NCBI GenBank assembly: GCA_020284085.1
Contig: JACEVL010000344.1
Location: forward strand, 217,001 to 281,000
DNA length: 64,000 bases
Direction of reading: 5' to 3'
Source: Aporrectodea caliginosa
Lineage: Eukaryota > Annelida > Clitellata > Crassiclitellata > Lumbricidae
Shown one piece after another: positions 34,505-45,630 of the stretch. The translations under genes and the position numbers were made by a program. Numbering within the stretch: the stretch's first letter is position 1; each line of letters begins with the position of its first letter. The notes under the pieces were generated by a model. The model had not been told where the DNA came from, did no database searches, and saw only the letters and a list, made by a program, of their open reading frames with translations.

Positions 34505-35600
34505 GATCCTTTTTGTAGTTAAGATAATAGTTAAGTTCTTAGTTAAGAATTATCTACTATTTTGCCTAAAGTGTATATTATTTCTAATAACAATTGATTA
34601 TTTGACTGTATTGAACTTTGGGGTTTAGCCATTAGATTAAGAAATTTGTTTACTATGTTGACCATCTTGGTAATTTTTTGCTGTAATTACTATTAGCCTA
34701 GGGTGGCCCACTGGCCCTACTCAGCGGGATTCCTTTATCCCTTCTGGGTTTCCCTTTGCTTGCCAAAGTAGTACCCTTTTTGTGTTTGATGATGTTTTAT
34801 TTTAATTTGGTTGCAATAAAAGAAGATTTGATTTGATTTGATATCATCTATCACACTATAATATGTTATTTTAGTTAATTAATTTGTTATGTTTTCGATT
34901 GCACATTCATCTGCCATAGACTAGTGCTTATGTTTAGGTAGCGCGTTATTTAACCCTTAAATTACATTACTTTCACCTTACTTTCACCTTGATAACCTGG
35001 TTTTGATCATTTTTAAACTATTTCTGAAATTGCAAAAATTCTGCTTCTTTTAGTATCCCTTTAAGTACACTTATTGACAAAATGATATTGAAATTGTTTT
35101 CCTAAAAATAACACGAGGTAGCTGCTCATTGAGACAATACTTCCCGTCTTTTTAACTTGTGCGACAGTAATAGCTGGTTCATAAGTAACGGGTTACCATA
35201 GCCTATACTGGAAACCACCAGGAGGAAAGTCCGAGAAGAACCTGGGTACGACTATCGTTATGAAAGTTGCAGGGTATTTACATAACAGTAGGCGGAACAT
35301 AACGGCTGACAATTTATTTACTGACTTGTTAAAACTTGCAATAATTAGGTTCGGCTACTACGGTTTCGTAATTCGTTTCATTTTAAGTGTGCATTCTTCA
35401 TCTAATAATTCACTTTCCTGTTAAATAATTAAGAAATAATTAAGAAATAATTAAGAAATAATTAAGAAATATAACAGTTACAAATGCATCAACGTTTTTC
35501 CCACGTTAGAGGGTTAAATATAGGCAAATAAATAAAATAACAGACGAGAGGGTGAGCGATAATAATTAAAATTGGAATCCCAGTAAGTTAGATGATGAAA
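34505..35600 (-). other. Intron 2 of the 181-aa gene, non-coding part
   Basis: AT-rich. Contains four aagaaataatt units near 35,423-35,465. No exon. Confidence 0.45.
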
Positions 35601-35610
35601 TGAACTTTAC

Positions 35611-35821
35611 CTTTATTATCGGTTGGTTCGTCTTTGATCTGAGTTTTTTGTTCGTCTTTGATGTATGGCTTCGGTTCGTCTTTGGCGTGAGACTGTAGTT
35701 CTTCTCTGAATCCTTGGATTGACTCTTGTTTAGACAGGGAACTATGCGTTGCTGTGTCCATTGGTTCATTTTTTATTTGCTGAGCAGAGGTACTGTTCGT
35801 TCCGCCTCCTGAGAACAGATT
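35611..35821 (-). CDS. Unrecognised 181-aa protein, exon 2 (sumoylation-type sites)
   Basis: The 211-nt exon starts in phase 0 and ends in phase 1, with acceptor gtctccgtttacag and donor AAAG|gtaaag. It encodes 70 residues, polar and charged, with no Cys. NLFSGGGTNSTSAQQ leads into IKNEPMD, then AKDEPKP, YIKDEQK and QIKDEPTD. IKNE, IKDE and IKDE fit the sumoylation consensus (hydrophobic-K-x-E), and the KDE unit recurs about every ten residues. Such sites are common in nuclear regulators, but no DNA-binding domain is present. The paralogous exon at 44,630 carries a stop. Confidence 0.75.
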
Positions 35822-35824
35822 CTG

Positions 35825-36660
35825 TAAACGGAGACAATCTATGATTTAATTCGTGGTCTAGAATATAATGGTCCAGAATGTAATTTAAACGAATTGAAAT
35901 AAACCAAAACATTTAAATATCTTGGATCAGTACTGAACGCTAAGGGTGGTTGTGAGCATGACGTCAAGAACAGGATTAAGGCCACTTGGCAGAGGTAGAA
36001 TTCCTGCTATAATTGCTCGGTTTCTCAAAATAAAATTATAACATTAATATCATCTAAAACAGGCATTCAGACCTTTCTAAACAAGTGATATATTTGCATA
36101 AAAATATTGTTTTCTTTGTTTCAGGATCTTCTACTCTACGATGATATGGTTTTAGCAATTTAGGACGCAAAATCTTTCATCAGAATAATATTTTTGATAA
36201 AGTAATAATTAGGTTACACGAATTTGATTCAAATTCAAGGCACACAATTTTTATTCTGCATGTCATCTTTGGCCATTTTCTCGAAATTTTATTTTGCGAC
36301 CTGTGCCTGGTTTTGATAGAACACATCACAATCACGTATTATGATCTAGAATTTAATTCAGGATCTAGATTATTCTAGAATATGTGGTCTTGAATTTAAT
36401 TTATTATCTAGAATTTATGATCTATAATAAATTACCTATAAAATTGTCAGGAGACAGTCAATAATATTAATAATTTAGGCACTACTTTCTAATGACCAAG
36501 CATCAATCAATGACGCCGATCAATTATTGTGTCTGAAGAAGTTGCTCAAGGTTCCTAAACAATAACTGCCTCAGTGGATGTTCGAACCCTTGACCTCAGT
36601 AATACAAGCCAAAAGCTCAAATCAATCGACTGCCGTGCCTAAGCAGTGAATTTATTCTCT
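35825..36660 (-). other. Intron 1 of the 181-aa gene
   Basis: Non-coding, with repeated gatctagaat words at 36,340-36,430. The same words lie in the paralogous region after 44,820. Confidence 0.55.
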
Positions 36661-36663
36661 TAC

Positions 36664-36831
36664 CTGTTTATTGTGATGATATCCTCCGTTACTCTGTCCA
36701 GAAAGCGTGTTGTTTCCCTCTGGCAAGGGTTGACCCGTGTGAGGATAGCTGTTGAAATTCGTCGACTGATAATTCTCCATTGTTGTACTTCGTTGAGTGA
36801 ATGACTGAACGTTCGTATCTCGCAATGACAT
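36664..36831 (-). CDS. Unrecognised 181-aa protein, exon 1 with start
   Basis: The first ATG is at 36,831 and the donor is AAACAG|gtaaga. It encodes 56 residues rich in Asn, Gln, Ser and Thr (MSLRDTNVQSFTQRSTTMEN at the start), so probably disordered. A TATA box lies only 30 bp upstream of this ATG, which would leave almost no 5' UTR. The second in-frame Met (codon 18 at 36,780, context ACAACAATGG) has a better start context and may be the true start. The full reading is 56+70+20+35 residues. Confidence 0.7.
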
Positions 36832-36860
36832 CGTTTGAAAGCAGATGCGAGTCTAACTCC

Positions 36861-36868
36861 TATTTATA
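36861..36868 (-). promoter_or_regulatory. TATA box of the 181-aa gene
   Basis: TATAAATA on the minus strand in the context CTTTATAAATAGGAG. Transcription would start about 30 bases on, near 36,837. Confidence 0.7.
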
Positions 36869-36923
36869 AAGATTGCTGAACCATCATCGTGTGACTGCGT
36901 TACATTGAACATTTGTTTGTATT

Positions 36924-36947
36924 GCGCAATGACATCGTTTGAAAGCT
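36924..36947 (-). repeat. Duplicate of the exon 1 start
   Basis: The bases around the start codon (caatgacatcgtttgaaagc forward) occur at 36,823-36,842 and again here. On the minus strand the copy reads MSLRNTNK and then runs into a stop after three more codons. Confidence 0.7.
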
Positions 36948-36949
36948 GA

Positions 36950-37245
36950 TGCATCGTTTGGACTTTCGCACAAAATTCCGTGGTTTCAGTTTACAAAAAA
37001 TCAACGCATGCATTTTTCGTGCAGTTTTCTGCACTTAGGCAAACAATGATGGTTCAAGTGATGGTTATCGGTGGGTATATATGTATAGAGTTTGATTAAT
37101 GAGTCACTGACAGTGTTTGCCATCGCGTTATTAGTATTATGACGCTATAATCACGGCCACGGGGCTTTTGTAATGGTTACTAGTACTGCTAGTTATTCAT
37201 TTACAATCGTTTGAGAAATTGTCAAGTCATTTACTCTTAGCAAAT
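36950..37245. other. Upstream non-coding sequence
   Basis: Nothing recognised. Confidence 0.4.
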
Positions 37246-37249
37246 ATAT

Positions 37250-37460
37250 TTAACACCAATGGATGCAAATAGCATTAACGCTGATAGTGCTATTAGTATG
37301 TGCTAGTGCTATTAGCATAATTATGCTAATGCTACTAACAGCACTAATGCTGTTAACATTGATAAGGCCATTAGCACTGTAATGCAATTAGCATTGTCTA
37401 TGCCATTAACAAATGCTTAAGACATTAGCATTGCCAATGCTTTCAACATCTGCTAATGTG
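37250..37460. repeat. Degenerate ATTAGCA / TGCTAAT heptamer tract
   Basis: About 200 bp in which attagca and its complement tgctaat, with close variants (attaaca, ctattag), recur some 20 times in mixed orientation and irregular spacing. Confidence 0.65.
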
Positions 37461-37469
37461 ATGGGGGGG

Positions 37470-37875
<406 letters not shown>

Positions 37876-37938
37876 TTTATTTTTTTGCCCCGAGGTATAA
37901 ATGATCCCTCACGCTCTTAGAAACTATCCGAAGAGTTG

Positions 37939-37970
<32 letters not shown>

Positions 37971-38029
37971 GGCCTATTATTATTATTATTATTATTATAG
38001 TCGTTATTGGTAGTATGCCTATTATAATA

Positions 38030-38370
38030 TTGACTAGTAACTTCTATTGTGCTGGTGTCTAATACACAAGGCATCAGCCTGTGGTGCACCAAAGCCAAAC
38101 TTTAGGCCCTAATCAGGTCAATATCCAGAAGATCAATTCAATTTATTTTATGACAGAGAGGCAGCAGACGATAGGTAAACAATTCGAAAGAGGTACGTTT
38201 AAGCTGAGAACAAAATGACATAAACGACTGATCAGAACGAATAGATACAGGGACAGAGTTCCTAAATCTAGGTCCAGCATCCGAAAAGCTCGTTTACCAA
38301 GAACAGTGCTGGTCTTGGTCTGAACAGAGAAAGTTATAACTCTGAGCTACAAGGACTGACTGGGAAAAGG
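38030..38370 (-). mobile_element. LINE-X C-terminal end and 3' tail
   Basis: The minus-strand frame contains FSDAGPRFRNSVPVSIR, then SFCSQLKRTSFELF, the usual aGP-x-WN-x-LP ... LK-x-x-LF ending. It then runs into GATATTGACCTGATTAGGGC, TTTGGTGCACCACAGGCTGA and TGCCTTGTGTATTAG. This joins the tail family to its coding part. Confidence 0.7.
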
Positions 38371-38384
38371 GCTTAAGTATTGTG

Positions 38385-38860
38385 AGTTGCAGTGTAGTGT
38401 AGTGTAGTGCAGGCTAATATAATGTATGCCCACATAAGGAATATATTCTCATATGGGATCCATATTGAGTCCACGAGGTTCCCATTTAATGCCTATGAAA
38501 ATATTGACAGGAGTGCAGTGTCGTGCATTGCAATGTGGTGCTTTGTAGAGTGGCGTAATGTTATGGTGTGTAATTGAATTGTGCACTTGGACATTGTAGT
38601 GCAGAGCAGGTTAGTGTAGTGTAATGTAATCTAGTGTAGTACAGTGTCGTGTTCTGCAGTGTAGTATAGTGCAGTGCATTGTAATGTAGTGCAGTGCAGT
38701 GTATTCTAGTGTGGCGTAGTGTAACGTAGTGGAGTGTGGTGTTGTGTAATGTAGTGCAGTGAAGTGCAGTGAAGTGCATTCTAGTGCAGTATAGTCTAGT
38801 GCAAAATGTAGTCTAGTGTAGTGTACTATAGTGTAACTCTGTGTTATGTCGTATGGTGTC
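38385..38860. repeat. GTGTA/GTGCA pentamer low-complexity tract
   Basis: About 470 bp built from gtagt, gtgca and gtgta words. The overlapping minus-strand frames rich in Tyr, Thr and His are artefacts. Confidence 0.9.
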
Positions 38861-38959
38861 CCGTGCACATAGCACCGTATGGTGCAGTGTTTTTCACTTC
38901 AAATTGAAATCTTAGATCTTTATCATCACACGATATAGCGGATAACTGCGAGAGCTGTC

Positions 38960-39309
38960 ACCAGAATGCCCAAGCATCATCACTTCACTCAAATCCTCAA
39001 ATCACTCCATTTGTTAAAAATCCAACATCGAGTCCACTTCAAAGTCCTATCACTAACCTACAACTCCCTACAATACTCCCAACCCAGATATCTTCGCGAA
39101 CTCTTCACCATTCGGCAAGCCCGCTCTACCCGATCATCCTCCGTTCTCACTCTTTCTCGACTTCCGGGCACAACTTATTTCGAGTTCTCCAACCGAGTCA
39201 AATCCAATTAACACTGCACCACGTCTCTGGAACGATAATAAGAATGTTATACTCTGTATAAATGTATGTACACCAAAGTGCGGATATGCAATTGGTTGAA
39301 TAAAGAATA

Positions 39310-39350
<41 letters not shown>

Positions 39351-39352
39351 TC
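38960..39352 (+). mobile_element. LINE RT C-terminal end, 3' UTR and (CTTA)n tail
   Basis: The frame HFTQILKSLHLLKIQHRVHF, then KVLSLTYNSLQYSQPRYLREL, matches the LHWLP-x-x-R-I-x-FK...P-x-YL block of LINE proteins. The 3' UTR (aataagaatgttatactctg) matches the LINE split at 24.3 kb. It ends with AATAAAG and ten CTTA units. Confidence 0.85.
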
Positions 39353-39640
39353 CTGAATTCCGCACTTTTTCGGTTCCTCCACCATCATCGCCAATCACCC
39401 ACCATAATCTGCCTCAGGCTCCTCTATTCATCACCTCGAAGGCTTTCCACTAGAAACTAAAGTCTCTAGTACTTTTCAAGAACTCTTACCCCTACTCAAC
39501 TGATCATCTACCTTCCGATTCTCCACCTAAACAACACCCACGTTAACACCCGCTCTGCCTCTCTGACCCTCTGAACCGGACTCGGACCTCCTTCAGACTA
39601 CTCTTTTGGACAACCCCTCCGACTAGACGCAGCGCTCGTG
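39353..39640 (+). mobile_element. LINE-derived fragment
   Basis: atctgcctcaggctcctcta and the later sequence up to ccctccgactagacgcagcg parallel 51,930-52,205 (cgtcatctgcctcaggttcc). The two are copies of one fragment. Confidence 0.5.
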
Positions 39641-39745
39641 AATAAGCTGGTGCAGTGTTCTTGGTCAATAAGCTGGTCTCCCTGACGTGGCTTTTGTGGG
39701 CGCTGAGAAATTTTCGAAGATTTACATTACATTACATTACATTCT
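39640..39745 (+). mobile_element. Retroposon 3' tail with (ATTAC)n
   Basis: aataagctggt, a gacgtggcttttgtgggcgc block and ttacattacattacattac end this piece. It matches the tails at 40,585 and 20,937. Confidence 0.55.
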
Positions 39746-40254
39746 TGGCTTTCGAATGGCGCTTTAGAAGTTTGTAGATTACGATAGCGATTACGACAAC
39801 CATAGTCGTAATGTAATTCTAATGTGTGACTGAATAATTCTCTTCTGGATTCTTTGTGTAAATTTTTTTACAAATCTTGTCTATGATTTCTGTTTATTTT
39901 CACTGTTTTTATGGCAAAGGCCAATATTATAAGACCGTTACGGTTATAAAAATATGTGAATGCATATGCAGGTCGTGGTTAACCAGTCATACCCATACCT
40001 CAGGCTAATGGCAAAGACCAACTTCATAGCACAATATGCCATTTTCTGTTATATTCAACTGGTTTATATCAATGGAAATAACCCGGGAAAATTCCAACAA
40101 TAATTACACTGCAATAGGCCAACACATACCCATTGGGCTAATTCAAGATATTGGTAAATCCCAGCGTTATGCATTAATATTTCAAGTAGAAGAACAAGAA
40201 GAAGAAGAAGAAGAACAGTCCCTTGAGCTAGCCGTCCCTTGAGCTAGCCCTGAG

Positions 40255-40400
40255 GCAGCCATGGGTATGAAGTGTTAGCGACGTCATTTTCTTAGCCTCG
40301 ACATACAAGGGCGGGTGGTCAATCCTCTCCCTCACCGTCTCATCTTCCCACTGACAGTTTGTGACAATATAGCTGAGTTGGCAAACTGCAGGCATATAAT
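40255..40400 (+). mobile_element. SINE copy (uninterrupted)
   Basis: ccatgggtatgaagtgttag onward, through ccgtctcatcttcccact, is the same family as the split SINE at 10,850-11,985. Here the hAT target site is intact. Confidence 0.65.
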
Positions 40401-40584
40401 GATAACAAACGGAAGCAAAGTAATGCATGAACTATATTTGCCACTATCGGGTAGCACAATATTAGTGATAGTAATCGTAACTAATGAAGCACAAATACAG
40501 AGAACAAGAGAAGTAATATTGATCATCATAAGAAATACATTTCAATATCCGCAATTCCGCATGTCAGATTCAGCCTTTGTGAGT

Positions 40585-40670
40585 CAAGCGCCTGTGAATA
40601 AGCTGGTCCCCGTGACATCGCTTTTTTGTGCGCTGTATAAATTTCGAGATTACGATTACGAATCTTGGGC
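40585..40670 (+). mobile_element. Retroposon 3' tail with (GATTAC)n
   Basis: aagcgcctgtgaataagctg, then gtgcgctgtataaatttcga and gattacgattac. Confidence 0.55.
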
Positions 40671-40689
40671 TGGCACAGGAACCTAACTT

Positions 40690-41985
40690 GCGTGGCTTCC
40701 ATTAGTAATGTAACAGTTTCTATAAATCTCCAGAGATTTCTCAACGCTACACAAAAGCCGACAAAAGCCGGCTCAAGATATCGGCTGACATCCGTGCTGC
40801 ATCAAAAGCAGGGAAAGCCAGGTTGTTTGGTGTGTTTCGGTTTCGGTTTCGATGCCAGTTCAAAATCCAGGGTGCAATGCAATGAGCCTAACTTGAGATA
40901 ACATCTTTGGGGTTGTCCTGACGGACCTGAGCCACATTCTGCACCAATGAATACTCCCCCCTCATCAAACTCATCCACTACTCCCTCCGTCCTCGTGCCC
41001 ATGACCTCAATAATCCCTCCAGCCAACGACCTGATGCGAAAGTCATTTATTGTTAGGAAGTTATTAATACTATTTACCTAACTTTGGATAACGTCGATAA
41101 TCGCCTCTTTGGAGGATTTAGATATCGTTTATGTAAGCGATTGGTGAGATTAATCCATTATTTAATATGTTAACAGAGAGTAATCTTAATTACTTAGGCC
41201 AACTTAAGCCATGTAGACGGTTTGGGGCAATGATAGAAATCGATGGTGATGGTGGTAAAATATGATACATTAGAGAAACCAGGATAAGATGGTATGAAAA
41301 GTTTTGTTTTAGCTTCGAGCGAAAAGCTGTAGGAGAGAGGGCAAGTGGGAAAGTGCTGATACGGGGTGAGTTCACTGGCGAAGAACTTTTAGGAGCTCGT
41401 TCCTAAAACTGACGCAGCGTTGCTGCGTCCATGTAGTCAACGGGGCGGTTGGATAATTTGAGAGATTAGGAAATTGGTATCCCAATAAATGATTTACACA
41501 AACTACATAGCCTATGATTCAAAATTCTGCCATTTCAAAGACCACTAAAAAAGTAATTGCCTTGTAATACCAATATTGCATTCATTACTCCCCACTGAGC
41601 AAAAAATTCCGTTTAACCCTAGGGCTACCAAGCTTTTTTTGTAACACGGACTACCAAGATTTCGTGTTTGGTTTCACATATCATAACTTGTAATATAGCA
41701 ATGGATTCAGCATTCATTTCTGCACAGAATGGTATATTTAGTTGTACATTATGTGAATGCACCTCGAAATTACATCACTTTTTAACAATGGAACCCATTA
41801 ATTAGTGATATTTTATATTATTGCGTACATTTTTACTTTTGGATAAACAAATATAAGATTATGTGTGTTTTGAAACTGATCTATGTATAAAAGGTACACA
41901 CAATCATCCCTACACATGTTTATATAGTATAAATGTACATCCATACATATATATATCCATACATATATCAGTTTACGTTGTAATG
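40690..41985. other. Non-coding stretch
   Basis: Only short frames without recognisable features. Confidence 0.4.
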
Positions 41986-41990
41986 ACGTA

Positions 41991-42545
41991 TTCAGCCATT
42001 TTCACACAGATTACGCGTATTATTATTTATTTTGATCACTTCCGGTATTCAAAAGACAAAGATGTAGGTATGCAAATGAAGCCCTACATTCCTTCTAAAG
42101 AATGATATCTTTGTTTCTCTTCCAGGAAGACAAACGAATACGCTACAGACAAAAAACTAAGGGGGGAGTCCTTCCATTCAGCCATTTTTCACGCATATTA
42201 CGCGTATTATTATTTATTTTGAACACTTCCGGTCATCATAAAACAAATTAATTAGTATGAAAAATAGCACTACGTGTCCTCTATGCAACGGCATAATTTA
42301 TTTCTCTTCAAAAATAAATTATGAATACGTTATAAATAAAAAACATGAAAAATGTGTGAAAGTGTAACCTATTTTCATACATTTTAATTTATTTTGAGCA
42401 CTTCCGGTTGTCTCAGGTGAACTCAGTGACCATATAAATGTAGCCCCACATTCCCTCTATAGAATGGTATAATTTGTGTCTCTTAATATTAAATGACGGA
42501 TAAGATATGGTCGAAAATCTAAAGGGGGGTGGTATCCACCCCCCC
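41991..42545. repeat. Long-period tandem repeat, about three units
   Basis: Three diverged units of about 175-190 bp, each with a tatttattttgagcacttccggt-type core at 42,037, 42,224 and 42,399. All are followed by a ccctacattcc/cccacattcc type segment or its remnants. Confidence 0.75.
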
Positions 42546-42721
42546 TGGTACCTCGGGTATATTGGGTATAACTTTTGAACGGTGTGAGATATCATCTCAC
42601 ATTTTACCTCAAACGTGTGTAAATGAACCCCCTACAGCTACCTAAAAGGTCAAATTTTGATTCCATACTGAAAAAGTTTGAAATGAAAAAAACCTAGTAG
42701 AAACGTACCTTTTTACCCTGG

Positions 42722-42800
42722 CTGGATTTGGGAGCGCTTCTGAGCAATAACCTTGAAGAGGCGCTATATACATTTTTGAGTGAATGAATGAATGGCAGAA
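42722..42800 (+). mobile_element. Retroposon 3' hairpin tail with (GAAT)n
   Basis: gggagcgcttctgag, a loop and agaggcgctatatac end in gaatgaatgaatg. One C-to-T change in the 5' arm is still accommodated as a G-T pair. Confidence 0.7.
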
Positions 42801-43142
42801 ATCTGGTATTTGTAATTTTTATAGTCTTCTTGGAATATAGCTTATGTTAACAAGTATTCTTAAGACACCATTATATGCAGGAATTTGTTTTTAGTTTATG
42901 AGACACCCAGATTATTCAACAAGGGAGCGAGGAATAAAGACAGTCGACGGCAAAAGAGAGAGAATCAATGGACAGCTATTGCGTGAAACAAAGACAGAAG
43001 GAGTAAGAAGAGGAGATGGACTAACGAGGTCAAGGTATAAGATGAGGCTTTTTTAATTTCGTACTCAGTTAATGTCCTAAATTGAGCTATTAATTCACCT
43101 AATAAGCAATAATGCGATTTGATTGTTGAGTGATTTGCTTAC

Positions 43143-43201
43143 TCGTTTTATCCTGAGAGGTTTTGGTTGTTTTCCTTGACCTCGAATTGAGACAGTTATA
43201 A
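43143..43201 (-). pseudogene. Tandem copy of the 181-aa gene, exon 3
   Basis: 59 nt, the same length and splice sites as 32,810-32,868, coding ITVSIRGQGKQPKPLRIKR. The exon itself is intact, but the preceding exon of this copy has an in-frame stop. Confidence 0.75.
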
Positions 43202-43460
43202 CTGAAGAAAATAGAAGAAGAAAAATCAAGATTATAATGCAAATCGAAATACGAGTTCCATATAAGCCAATAATTGTAGTATGTATACACATTATGCATG
43301 TATGTATGTATTCATGTATGCATGAATGTGTGTGTGTGTGTGTGTGTTTGTATGCATATTCTTCTGTGTGTGCATATAAAATGTTTCTTTGTATGTATAT
43401 GCGTATGATTATAGATCTATGCATGTATGGATGTATGTGTGCATTCACGCGTTCAGCTAT

Positions 43461-43597
43461 TGTATTGTATTGTATTGAATTGTATTGTATTTGACCACTT
43501 GTTATAGCGCCCCTACCAGATTTCCCATTCAGAGGCGCTCCCGACTACTGCGCAGACGCTGAATCGGAGTTTCACGCCGAAGCGCATGAGCAATTGC
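43461..43597 (-). mobile_element. SINE-1, headless copy
   Basis: Carries the (TACAA)n tail, the hairpin with gcgcctc and ggggcgc arms, and the body up to cttcggcgtgaaactccga. The tRNA head is missing. Confidence 0.8.
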
Positions 43598-43827
43598 AAT
43601 TGCAATTGTGTGTTACTAGCCATTTATTTAGCGCCTTTCACTAACTTCCAAAGATTGAGTTACTGCTCTTGACCTTCGAGGTTCTTCTGCTGGAGTGAAC
43701 TTGGTCCACAAATCTGTTCCACTCGGTCTACAACCCGAAGGTACTAAGAATTCTGTTTGTTACCAATTTTACATATTTACATGGACGTCTTTATTATTCG
43801 TATGCGTGTTGTTGATCTTGTATTATT

Positions 43828-43905
43828 ACTAAGCAACTTCTATAGCGCCTTATCCACTGTACAAGGCGTCCACCGATGCCGCACCAAAATCAATCCATAA
43901 ACAGG
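43828..43905 (-). mobile_element. LINE-X-like 3' tail
   Basis: On the minus strand, attttggtgcggcatcggtg leads to GACGCCTTGTACAGTGGATA, then AGGCGCTATAGAAG. Confidence 0.5.
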
Positions 43906-43930
43906 TAAACACCCGCAGAATCAGTCCGCC

Positions 43931-43931
43931 C

Positions 43932-43962
<31 letters not shown>

Positions 43963-43965
43963 GAC

Positions 43966-43996
<31 letters not shown>

Positions 43997-44045
43997 CAGA
44001 GAGAGACAGAGAGAGACAGAGAGAGAGACAGAGAGAGAGAGAGAC

Positions 44046-44077
<32 letters not shown>

Positions 44078-44078
44078 T
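43931..44078. repeat. (GA)n / (GACA)n microsatellite
   Basis: About 150 bp of gagaga with cagacaga variants. Confidence 0.97.
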
Positions 44079-44079
44079 C

Positions 44080-44625
44080 TAGGTAATTGTAGACACGCTT
44101 GTACGAGTGATTAGGCTATAACTCAGTTCTCCAATTTAACATCACAAAAAGCCAGACGAGAATAGGAACAATAAGAATGATACAAAAGGGGAAAGATGAG
44201 TAAGCAAAAGTCAATGGCTGAGCCTTGCACAGTGTGGCACATCCTTAGATGTTCCTTGTGTTTCAGGTTAGCTTTCAAAGTCAAAAGCAAGGAAAGTCTT
44301 AATTCTAAGTCTTTATTGACTTCTTGAACAGATTTTTATTTTGAATATGGTTCAAACTGAAACAACCATAGATTGATGTCCTCAATGTGATAGACATATT
44401 TGTGATGGATAGGATAGAATAAACAGGAATGAATAAGATCAAAAAATAATAGATTAGATTAGATTAGTCGAGATTCAACATTCGTCTTCCATTGACTGAT
44501 GCCTATAGTGAATTAATGGCGTTATTTTAAATAAGCTTATTTGAAAAGAAATTAAATGAAATCCTGTAGAGAGCGAGAAGAAATACACAGTGGAGTCCCT
44601 TATTTAAGTTTGATAAGCAGATGAC
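44080..44625. other. Non-coding intron-like stretch of the pseudogene copy
   Basis: Nothing recognised apart from a short (attag) run near 44,450. Confidence 0.4.
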
Positions 44626-44629
44626 TTAC

Positions 44630-44816
44630 ATTTATTGTCTTCGATCGTAGTTTTTGGTCCAACTTTGATGGAAGGTTTCCGTTCATCTTTTATGTGAGAC
44701 TGGAACTCTTATCTGGTTGTCTTGGCTGATTCTTGCCTAGGCGTTGTTGTGCTCATTACTTTGTCTTTGATATGCTGAGCAGAACTAGTGAATGTGCCGC
44801 CTCCAGACAACAGGTT
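44630..44816 (-). pseudogene. Tandem copy of the 181-aa gene, exon 2 with stop
   Basis: 187 nt against 211 in the intact gene, with acceptor tatttacag and donor AAAT|gtaagt kept. It starts NLLSGGGTFTSSAQHIKDK, parallel to the intact exon. Where the intact copy has AGA GAA GAA, this copy has AGA TAA, so translation ends. Downstream codons still resemble the original (SHIKDERKPSIK). The central sumoylation-type sites are altered. No matching exon 1 or exon 4 was found. Confidence 0.8.
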
Positions 44817-44819
44817 CTG

Positions 44820-45630
44820 TAAATAAAGACAATCAATTCACGATCAAGAATTACGATCTAGAATATAATTCTTAATCTAGAATATATGATATAGGATATA
44901 ATTCGTGGACCAGTATATATGATCTAGAGTATATAGTTCTAGCATATATATATATATTATATATATATACTGACTTTCAGTGTCACTCAAACTTAGCACT
45001 GTGTCACTCAAACTTAGCACTGTGTGCTGCTTTATTGTTGACTTAATATTTCTGAGTGCAACCTGTCTTCTTCAATGGACGATTGGACGTTCTGATATTT
45101 GATAGTGAATTCACTTGATGCGACCATCGATTGGTGAGGTTAGAAGTTGGACAAGTTAGAAAAGTATTTGTTGAAATTAAGTAAGTTTAGTTGAAAACGA
45201 GTAGCTGTCAGATACACCAGTGCAGCAGAGCTCGCGAAGGAAGACAGAGGCAAGGTCCAGCAAGCACCGCCATACCAAATTAGCGATCCTGTACGTCATT
45301 CGTTGCCGGAGGGGGAGCCAGTGCAGCACGTCCAGCATATAGCCACAGACGTTACTGAATCTAGGGATGCGTTTCAGTCTTCAATGTACTAACAAAAGAC
45401 ATTGCCATAATAAAATCACATTAGTGAAAACAGAACATAGTAAGTTTAACTAAATTCAAGACGTCTATCGACAATTTAGGCATTTCTGGTTTTTTGGGTG
45501 GCCTTGGGGCACCTCAAGAAGTGCATCAAATTCAATATTATTTTTACCCCCAGGCTACTGTGCACAGTACACAACTTTTGCACACCCAGCCGATTCTAAA
45601 ATGTTAACTTCATTTTTTCACTCCACCCTA
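44820..45630. other. Non-coding stretch left of the retrotransposon
   Basis: Shares gatctagaata words with intron 1 of the intact gene. A 21-bp unit (gtgtcactcaaacttagcac) is duplicated at about 44,980-45,022. An (AT)n run lies at 44,943-44,970. Confidence 0.5.

Noticed and set aside
38561..38868. Thr/His/Tyr-rich minus-strand frames
   Set aside because: Low-complexity GTGTA/GTGCA tract; no start context, splice sites or domain.
43237..43494. CVCVC-type plus-strand frame
   Set aside because: Translation of a (GT)n run followed by a SINE tail.
45601..45630. Start of the long frame as a host gene start
   Set aside because: The ATG lies in flanking DNA just outside the truncated LTR; the frame is retrotransposon-derived.
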